From positions 744,001 to 808,000 of the forward strand of contig NZ_KB894093.1 in assembly GCF_000374305.1 (NCBI RefSeq): DNA of 64,000 nucleotides, read 5' to 3'. Position numbers and translations under genes: made by a program. The DNA comes from Actinomadura flavalba DSM 45200 (GTDB lineage: Bacteria > Actinomycetota > Actinomycetes > Streptosporangiales > Streptosporangiaceae). The notes below the pieces were generated by a model. It saw nothing but the letters and a program-made list of their open reading frames with translations, was not told the DNA's origin and did no database searches. The stretch's first letter is position 1. The number at the start of each line of letters is the position of its first letter. Positions 58,386 through 64,000 of this stretch are shown here, one piece after another.

Positions 58386-59223
58386 CGTCCACGGTGTGCG
58401 GGACGAAGCCGAGGGAGCGGTAGAGGCGGACGGCGGCGGTGTTGGACTCGTCCACGTACAGCAGGATCGCCGGGACGCCCTTGTCGCGCAGGTGGTGCAG
58501 GCCCGTCAGGGTCAGGGTGCGGCCGAGGCCGAGGCCCTGCGCGGCGGGGTCGACGCCGACGACGTAGACCTCACCGAGGCCGTCCGGGTGGGTCTTCGTC
58601 CAGTGGTAGCCGACGATCGCGCCGTCGCGTTCGGCGAGGAAGAAGCCCGCCGGGTCGAACCAGTCCTCGGCCTCGCGCCGGAGAAGGTCGTCGCGGGTCC
58701 AGGCGCCCTGTTCGGGGTGGGACGCGAACGCGCGGGCGTTGACGGCGAGCCAGGCGTCCTCGTCGGCGCCGGGACGGAACGTCCGGAGGGTGACGCCGTC
58801 GGGGAGCGCGACGCCGGGCAGCGCCGGGCCCGCGTCGCGGCGCATCTGGAACAGCACCCGGACCCGCTCCAGCCCCTCGGCCGAGGCCAGCGCGGCGGCC
58901 GCCGGAAGGTCGCCGTGCGCCCAGACGCGCAGCGGCCCCTCGGCCAGCAGCGCGCGCAGCAGCGCCCGCCCGTGCCCCCGGCGGCGGTGCGCCGGATCGA
59001 CGACCAGTTCCGCCGACGCGCTCTCCCCCGGCGCGGCGGGCTCGACGTGCGCGTACGCCACGACCAGGCCGTCGTCGTACACCGCGCGGCCCGGCCGCCC
59101 GTGCCGCAGCGCGAGCAGCGCCTGCTCCGACAGCGGCCCGACCTCGTCGGTGGCGGTGGCCGCGTCGACCAGCGCCTCCACCTGCGTCGTCTCGGTCTCC
59201 GGCACGCCCCGCACATCGCTCAT
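58360..59223 (-). CDS. mshD: mycothiol synthase MshD
   Basis: 287 residues with two GNAT domains. Domain 1 has DPAHRRRGHGRALLRALL, domain 2 has GVDPAAQGLGLGRTLTLTGL and the end LYVDESNTAAVRLYRSLGF. Acetylates Cys-GlcN-Ins with acetyl-CoA, the last step of mycothiol synthesis. ATG 59223 (MSDVRGVPE). The order pst-mshD-glnR is widely kept in actinobacteria. Confidence 0.95.
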   Translation of the reverse strand: MSDVRGVPETETTQVEALVDAATATDEVGPLSEQALLALRHGRPGRAVYDDGLVVAYAHVEPAAPGESASAELVVDPAHRRRGHGRALLRALLAEGPLRVWAHGDLPAAAALASAEGLERVRVLFQMRRDAGPALPGVALPDGVTLRTFRPGADEDAWLAVNARAFASHPEQGAWTRDDLLRREAEDWFDPAGFFLAERDGAIVGYHWTKTHPDGLGEVYVVGVDPAAQGLGLGRTLTLTGLHHLRDKGVPAILLYVDESNTAAVRLYRSLGFVPHTVDVMYGTPGT

Positions 59224-59255
59224 GATCGCCACTGTAGGCGAGTGAGCCTGCGGAA

Positions 59256-59277
59256 ACGTCACACAAACGTCATGGTC
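59256..59277 (+). promoter_or_regulatory. possible PHO box of the 5'-nucleotidase gene
   Basis: ACGTCACACAA and ACGTCATGGTC, two adjacent 11-bp units sharing GTCA(C/T) at the consensus place. About 30 bp downstream, TAGGTT (59306-59311) is a -10 nine bases before the ATG at 59320, giving a nearly leaderless start. Weaker than the pstS box. Confidence 0.5.
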
Positions 59278-59319
59278 CCGCCGGGCTTCGGATGCCCGCG
59301 CGCTCTAGGTTCCCAGGAC

Positions 59320-60999
59320 ATGATCAGACGACGCTTCACCGTGGCCGCCGCCCTCGCGGGCCTGGCGGTCACCGGCGTGGCGGCCCAGCCCGCCGCCGCC
59401 AGCCCGGCACCGACCGTGCCGGTGCGGCTCCTGTCGCTCAACGACTTCCACGGCAACCTCGAACCGCCCACCGGCAGCTCGGGCACCGCCGTGGACGAGC
59501 ACGGCGCGTCCGTCCCGGCGGGCGGCGCCGCTTACGTGGCCGCGCACATGAAGCGGCTCACCGACCGCAACACGCTCAAGGTCGCCCAGGGCGACCTGAT
59601 CGGCGCGTCTCCCCTCATCTCGGCCGCCTACCACGACGAGCCGTCCGTGCAGTTCCTCGGCGACATCGGCGTGACCGCGTCCGCCGTCGGCAACCACGAG
59701 TTCGACGAGGGCTACAAGGAGCTCCAGCGCATCCAGTTCGGCGGCTGCCACCCCGTCGACGGCTGCTCGCCCGCGGGTAAGTGGAAGGGCGCCAAGTTCG
59801 ACTACCTGGCCGCCAACGTCGGCCAGGGCAAGCTGAAGCTACCGATCCTCAAGCCGTGGACGATCCGGATCGTCAACGGCGTCCCGGTCGGCTTCATCGG
59901 CGTCGTCACCAAGACGACCCCCACCATCGTCACCGCCGACGGCATCAAGGGCCTGACGTTCGACGACGAGGTCGCCGCCGCCAACCGCGCGTCCAAGCAG
60001 CTCAAGGCGCTCGGCGTGAAGGCGCAGGTGCTGCTCGTGCACGAGGGCGACCAGACGCCCGCCGGGCAGAGGCCCGACGCGTGCGGCGTCGTCCCCGGCG
60101 CCGGGACGCGCATCGCCAAGGACGCCGACCCCGAGATCGACGCCGTCCTCGCGGGCCACACGCACCAGCAGTACGTCTGCTCGGTCACCGACCCGAAGGG
60201 GCAGCCGCGGCTGTACTCGTCGGGCTCGTCGTTCGGCCGGATCATCACCCAGGTCGACTTCCAGGTGAACAAGGCCACGCGCGACGTCGTCCGCACGTCG
60301 ATCAAGGCCGACAACCACGTCGTCACCCGCGACATCGACCCCGACGAGGACACCCAGACGTTCGTCCGGACGTGGAAGGACCGCGTCGCGACGATCGCGA
60401 ACAAGCCGGTCGGCCGCATCACCGCCGACCTGACCCGCGTGCCGTCCCCGGCGGGCGAGACGACGCTCGGCAACGTCGTGGCGGACGCGCAGCTCGCGGC
60501 GATGAAGGGCCAGGGCGCGCAGATCGCGCTGATGAACCCGGGCGGCAACCGCGCCGACCTGACGTTCGCGCCGTCCGGCGCCGAGGGCGAGGGCGTCGTC
60601 ACCTACGGCGAGGCGTTCGCGGTGCAGCCGTTCAGCAACGTCCTCGGCGTCACGACGCTGACGGGCGCGCAGCTCGACGCGCTGCTGGAGCAACAGTGGA
60701 CGAGCGCAGGCGAGAAGATCCTCCAGCCGTCGGCGTCGCTGCGCTTCACCATCGACCGCTCCCGCCCGGTCGGCGACCGCGTCTCGGCCATCACGGTCGA
60801 CGGCGCGCCGGTCGACCCGGCGGCGAGCTACAAGGTGGCGGCGAACAACTTCCTGCTCGGCGGCGGTGACGGCTTCACGACGTTCACCCAGGGCACCGGC
60901 CAGGTGCTCGGCCCGATCGACCTGGACGCGCTCGTCGCCTACTTCGGGACGGCGTCCCCGGTCGCGCCCCCGGCGCTGAACCGCATCTCCGGCCAGTAA
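59320..60999 (+). CDS. secreted 5'-nucleotidase/UshA-like metallophosphatase
   Basis: 559 residues. Signal peptide IRRRFTVAAALAGLAVTGVAAQPAAA in two pieces (cleavage near residue 28). Metal-binding motifs SLNDFHGNLE, GNHEFDEGYKE and AGHTHQQYVC, then the C-terminal 5'-nucleotidase domain (LMNPGGNRADL, ANNFLLGGGDGF). Releases phosphate from extracellular nucleotides. The frame is open from 58396, but that part is antisense to mshD; ATG 59320 gives the signal peptide. Confidence 0.93.
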   Translation: MIRRRFTVAAALAGLAVTGVAAQPAAASPAPTVPVRLLSLNDFHGNLEPPTGSSGTAVDEHGASVPAGGAAYVAAHMKRLTDRNTLKVAQGDLIGASPLISAAYHDEPSVQFLGDIGVTASAVGNHEFDEGYKELQRIQFGGCHPVDGCSPAGKWKGAKFDYLAANVGQGKLKLPILKPWTIRIVNGVPVGFIGVVTKTTPTIVTADGIKGLTFDDEVAAANRASKQLKALGVKAQVLLVHEGDQTPAGQRPDACGVVPGAGTRIAKDADPEIDAVLAGHTHQQYVCSVTDPKGQPRLYSSGSSFGRIITQVDFQVNKATRDVVRTSIKADNHVVTRDIDPDEDTQTFVRTWKDRVATIANKPVGRITADLTRVPSPAGETTLGNVVADAQLAAMKGQGAQIALMNPGGNRADLTFAPSGAEGEGVVTYGEAFAVQPFSNVLGVTTLTGAQLDALLEQQWTSAGEKILQPSASLRFTIDRSRPVGDRVSAITVDGAPVDPAASYKVAANNFLLGGGDGFTTFTQGTGQVLGPIDLDALVAYFGTASPVAPPALNRISGQ

Positions 61000-61008
61000 C
61001 CACGGAAA

Positions 61009-61041
61009 AAGGGCCGCCCCGGGAGATCCGGGGCGGCCCTT
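61009..61041. terminator. bidirectional terminator
   Basis: Perfect 14-bp stem AAGGGCCGCCCCGG / CCGGGGCGGCCCTT with loop GAGAT, between the nucleotidase and pit, which converge. Confidence 0.88.
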
Positions 61042-61051
61042 GACGTTCCGG

Positions 61052-62218
61052 TCAGGCGCCGAACAGGTGGACGACCCAGTAGACGATCGCGGCGACCAGC
61101 GCCGCCGCCGGCATCGTCAGCACCCACGCCGTCAGGATGTTGCCCGCGACGCCCCAGCGCACGGCCGAGAAGCGCTTGGTCGCGCCCGCGCCCATGATCG
61201 CCGAGGTGATCGTGTGGGTGGTGGAGATCGGGGCGTGCCAGATGTAGGCCGCCGCGTACAGCACGACCGACGCGGTCGCCTCGGCCGCGAAGCCCTTGGG
61301 CGGGTCGAGTTCGATGACCTTGCGGCCCAGCGTCCGCATGATGCGCCAGCCGCCCGCGTACGTACCGGCGGCGAGCGCGCCCGCGCAGGCCAGGATGACC
61401 CACAGCGGCACCGAGTCGCCGTCCGCGTGGCCCGTCGTGACGAGCGCCAGGACGATGATGCCCATCGTCTTCTGCGCGTCCTGGAGACCGTGGCCGAGCG
61501 CCATCGACGCCGCCGACAGCGACTGCGCGATGCGGAACCGGCGGCCCACCCGGGCCGGGTTGGCGCGGCGGAAGATCCACAGCAGCGCGACCATGAAGAA
61601 GTACGCCAGGAAGAACCCGACGACGGGCGAGACCACCATCGGGATCGCGACCTTCTCGCCGACCGTGCTCCAGCTCACCGACGACGCCGAGGCCAGGCCC
61701 GCGCCGACGATGCCGCCGATGAGGGCGTGCGAGGACGACGACGGCAGCCCGAAGAACCACGTGATCATGTTCCAGGTGATCGCGCCGAGCACGCCCGCCG
61801 CGACGACCGTGAGGCCGTGCAGCCCGGACGGCGGCGTGATCACGTCGCTGACCGTCTTGGCCACCTGGACGCCGAGCAGCGCGCCGACGAGGTTCATCAC
61901 GGCGGCCATGATCAACGCCGCTCTCGGTGTCAGCGCCCGTGTCGAGACCGAGGTCGCGATGGCGTTCGCCGCGTCGTGGAAGCCGTTGGTGTAGTCGAAC
62001 ACCAGCGCCACGACGATGACGAGCACCAGCACCGCCATCTGCGCGTCGGTGCGCAGCCCGACCGCGCCCATCGCGATGATCAGCAGGATGCTGACCGGCA
62101 GCAGCAGCCAGAACTTGTCCGGCCCGCGCCGGGCCTGTTCGGCCAGCGGCGGGGGCGGCGGCTGCGCGGGAGGCGGCGGCGGATCGACCGTGACGCCCGG
62201 CCCGTCGGACACGCTCAC
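61052..62218 (-). CDS. pit: low-affinity inorganic phosphate transporter Pit
   Basis: 388 residues. Cytosolic Pro-rich N-terminus (1-30), then about ten membrane spans. PiT signatures FDYTNGFHDAANAIATSV and the second copy with HAPISTTHTITSAIMG; the D-x-A-N and G-x-S-S-S-S-H (LPSSSSHALIGG) motifs bind cation and phosphate. GTG 62218 overlaps the stop of its DUF47 partner, so the two form an operon. Confidence 0.95.
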   Translation of the reverse strand: MSVSDGPGVTVDPPPPPAQPPPPPLAEQARRGPDKFWLLLPVSILLIIAMGAVGLRTDAQMAVLVLVIVVALVFDYTNGFHDAANAIATSVSTRALTPRAALIMAAVMNLVGALLGVQVAKTVSDVITPPSGLHGLTVVAAGVLGAITWNMITWFFGLPSSSSHALIGGIVGAGLASASSVSWSTVGEKVAIPMVVSPVVGFFLAYFFMVALLWIFRRANPARVGRRFRIAQSLSAASMALGHGLQDAQKTMGIIVLALVTTGHADGDSVPLWVILACAGALAAGTYAGGWRIMRTLGRKVIELDPPKGFAAEATASVVLYAAAYIWHAPISTTHTITSAIMGAGATKRFSAVRWGVAGNILTAWVLTMPAAALVAAIVYWVVHLFGA

Positions 62219-62832
62219 GACTCCTTGACCGCGATCGTCTCGACGGTGTTGGCGACGTGCTCGAACGCGTCGGCCGCGTCCTCCAGCCGGTCGATGATCT
62301 CCTTGAGCTTGAGCACCATCAGCGTGTCGTACTCACCGCTGAACAGGTGCGCGAGCAGCTTCCGGTAGACCTGGTCACCCTGGTTCTCCAGGCGGTTGAT
62401 CTCGATCCAGTACTCGTTCAGCTCCTTCATCGAGCGCAGCTTCGGCATCGCCTCGGCGGTCAGCTCGGCGGCGCGCTCCAGGACCTCGACCATGTGGACG
62501 ATGCCCTTCGGGAACTCGTCGATCTTGTAGAGGACGACCAGGTCGGCCGCCTCCTCCATCTCGTCCATGACGTCGTCGATGGTGGAGGCGAGGCGGTAGA
62601 TGTCCTCGCGGTCGAACGGCGTGATGAACGTTTCGTTCAGCCGCCGCATGATCGCGTGGGTCGCCTCGTCGCCCGCGTGTTCGCAGGCGCGCATCTTCTC
62701 GGCGATGGCCGGCCGATCGGCGCCATCACTGATGAGCTCCACGAGCAGCCTGGCGCCGGTGACCAGGTTGTTCGCCGAGTCGGCGAACATGTCGTAGAAG
62801 CTGTCCTCACGCGGCGTGAGACGCAAGCGCAC
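62215..62832 (-). CDS. DUF47/PhoU-like Pit accessory protein
   Basis: 205 residues, all helix, PhoU-like, with FYDMFADSANNLVTGARLL, DEATHAIMRRLNETFITPF and REDIYRLASTIDDVMDEMEE, the metal-binding Glu/Asp clusters. Regulates or stabilises the adjacent Pit transporter. GTG 62832 with AGGAGAACGAC upstream; overlaps pit by 4 bp. Confidence 0.93.
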   Translation of the reverse strand: MRLRLTPREDSFYDMFADSANNLVTGARLLVELISDGADRPAIAEKMRACEHAGDEATHAIMRRLNETFITPFDREDIYRLASTIDDVMDEMEEAADLVVLYKIDEFPKGIVHMVEVLERAAELTAEAMPKLRSMKELNEYWIEINRLENQGDQVYRKLLAHLFSGEYDTLMVLKLKEIIDRLEDAADAFEHVANTVETIAVKES

Positions 62833-63219
62833 GTCGTTCTCCTGAAGTGCCGGAACGGTCCGCAGAGGATCGTAGGCGCAACCAGCCGTAAAAGTAACCT
62901 TCGTCCCGAGTTCGGCTGTCGGCACCCGCCCCCTCACCTAGAAGGTTGCCCTAGATCATGTCGCGCACACGCCCGTACACGCACGGATGAAGCGCCTCTT
63001 CCGGGCTTCCCGCCGCCGAAACCCGCGACTGCGGAGCGTGAGAGTCCCGGCCGCGTGACTCTGCTCACAAGCAGGACGGGTGGGGCGTCACGCCACAGGT
63101 TGGACGCGATTGCGTGACGGAACGGCCGCGACGGCGCGGCGGCGAGGCCCGCAGCCGGGCTATGACATGGGAAGAGGCCCCGCGCCGGTCGTCCCGGCGC
63201 GGGGCCTCTCCCTACGTTC
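62833..63219. terminator. gap holding a 15-bp terminator hairpin at 63174-63208
   Basis: GAGGCCCCGCGCCGG / CCGGCGCGGGGCCTC with loop TCGTC ends the small gene at 63220. The remaining ~340 bp is the promoter side of the DUF47-pit operon; no gene or clear -10/-35 is supported. Confidence 0.8.
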
Positions 63220-63402
63220 TCAGTCCTGCCGCGTCAGCTCACGGCGACCGCCATCGGAGTCCACTCCCAGGGCCGAGTCGATCTCGGCGAGGGTCAGCGG
63301 CTCCTCCGCCGTCGCCACGGCGCTGAGCAAACCCGCGAAGAGTTCGATCTCGTCCAGTGCGACACTGTCCTGGACGCGCAGATCGAGATTCTGCCCGCGC
63401 AT
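63220..63402 (-). CDS. 60-residue conserved-looking small protein
   Basis: 60 residues, acidic helix-rich, with VQDSVALDEIELFAGLLSAV and LTLAEIDSALGV. I recall similar 60-70-residue proteins (V(A)LDEIELY...LTLAxID) in Streptomyces and relatives; no function known. ATG 63402 begins the conserved part; the frame extends to 63447. Confidence 0.7.
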   Translation of the reverse strand: MRGQNLDLRVQDSVALDEIELFAGLLSAVATAEEPLTLAEIDSALGVDSDGGRRELTRQD

Positions 63403-63565
63403 GCGTCCACCTCCAGGTCCATCCCGCGTCGCGGGATTGAACTGCACCCACTGCCCTGTGTCAGGCTACGCGTCATCCCGCGCCGGGCACATGACCCAAG
63501 AGGGCCATTCGGGAACCACCCACCGCCATGATCCCCACGAACCAGTCATCCGGCACCTTCGCAGG

Positions 63566-64000
63566 TCAGGGCAGGTCCTCGGCGGTCAGCCGGGCGACCG
63601 TCGCGGCGTTGACGTCGGCGCGCGCGAGCCGCGCCGCCTGCCGCGCCACCGTCTGCTCGAACAGGGCGCGGACCGTGCGGGCGAACCCGAACGACGGGTC
63701 GTCGCGCAGCCGCTCGAACCGGGTCAGCAGCTCGACGCGCAGCTCCTCGTCCAGCACGTACAGGTCGCGGTCGGCGTAGCTCTGGAAGAGGCGGACCAGC
63801 TCCCGGTCGCCCATCCCCTCGAACTCCACGATCTCCCCGAACTCGCCCCGGAACACCGGGTTCCCGGCCAGGAACCCCTCCATCTCCCGGCGCGGGCCCG
63901 CACAGACCACCATGAGCCGGGCGCCGCGCGCGGCCATCGCGGCCCGCAACTCGTCCACGACGGCCGGGACGCGGTCGAGCCGCTCGGCGTCCTGGATGAC
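63566..64000 (-). CDS. C-terminal part of a CbxX/EccA-type AAA ATPase, cut by the window end
   Basis: 145 codons are visible, open to the edge. VIQDAERLDRVPAVVDEL, MVVCAGPRREMEGFLAGNPV (sensor 1 region), FRGEFGEIVEFEGMGDRELV and the arginine/lid helices RTVRALFEQTVARQAARLA match the last part of CbxX/CfxQ AAA modules, the same kind as the ESX ATPase EccA. Whether it belongs to the T7SS or to another system cannot be told without the N-terminus. Confidence 0.78.
   Translation of the reverse strand, partial: VIQDAERLDRVPAVVDELRAAMAARGARLMVVCAGPRREMEGFLAGNPVFRGEFGEIVEFEGMGDRELVRLFQSYADRDLYVLDEELRVELLTRFERLRDDPSFGFARTVRALFEQTVARQAARLARADVNAATVARLTAEDLP

Noticed and set aside
1..64000. tRNA, rRNA, insertion sequences, prophage or attachment sites
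   Set aside because: No tRNA-like cloverleaf, rRNA stretch, transposase, integrase or terminal inverted repeat was seen in any gap examined.

Overview
The window is chromosomal DNA of a very high-GC actinomycete. Several things fit a Thermomonosporaceae/Streptosporangiales organism such as an Actinomadura relative: pervasive GTG/TTG starts, mycothiol synthase, an F420-dependent oxidoreductase, GlnR, a Tat-exported PhoD, CpnT-like/RHS proteins and a complete-looking ESX (type VII secretion) core. The genus is an inference; no rRNA or tRNA was seen.

Region by region. 1-15.1 kb is mostly housekeeping: the tail of an unknown gene, folD, pcrA, a PIG-L deacetylase, an SRPBCC protein, a P-loop kinase, an LLM oxidoreductase, a PspC-type sensor kinase/response regulator divergent from a PspC membrane protein, a degenerate cysteine-dioxygenase-like cupin with its own Cys-rich leader peptide, phoD, a CoxG-like tail-anchored protein and a methyltransferase. 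15.1-22.2 kb holds two giant GT2-TagF fusion proteins for wall polymer synthesis. 22.4-23.4 kb is OxyR, which lacks a normal start codon.

23.5-49.2 kb is a type VII secretion island. It contains an EspI-like MinD ATPase, an anchored secreted protein, a WXG100 protein, a CpnT-N-terminus-like protein, an RHS polymorphic toxin ending in a compact methyltransferase domain, and a probable immunity protein built from an internal duplication. The secretion core follows: mycP, a Gly/Pro-rich PPE-like substrate, three WXG100 proteins, eccB, eccD, an EspL-like YbaB protein, the fused three-ATPase eccC and a second YbaB protein. Then come a WXG100 pair whose larger member has a Gly-rich beta-repeat tail, a scramblase-like protein and a second mycosin. 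No eccE is seen. The pieces fit together as an export machine (EccB/C/D plus mycosin), its small substrates, and at least one antagonistic toxin with immunity.

49.2-64 kb is the conserved actinobacterial sulfur-nitrogen-phosphate neighbourhood. It holds sseC-cysA-DUF4395 behind a Cys leader peptide, a thioredoxin, DUF2993, MoaD, glnR, pstSCAB with an 11-bp-phased PHO box, mshD, a secreted 5'-nucleotidase with a possible PHO box, Pit plus its DUF47 partner, a 60-residue conserved-looking protein and the end of a CbxX/EccA-type AAA ATPase cut by the window edge. Gene order resembles M. tuberculosis Rv0814c-Rv0820 and the S. coelicolor glnR-pst region (recalled, not searched).
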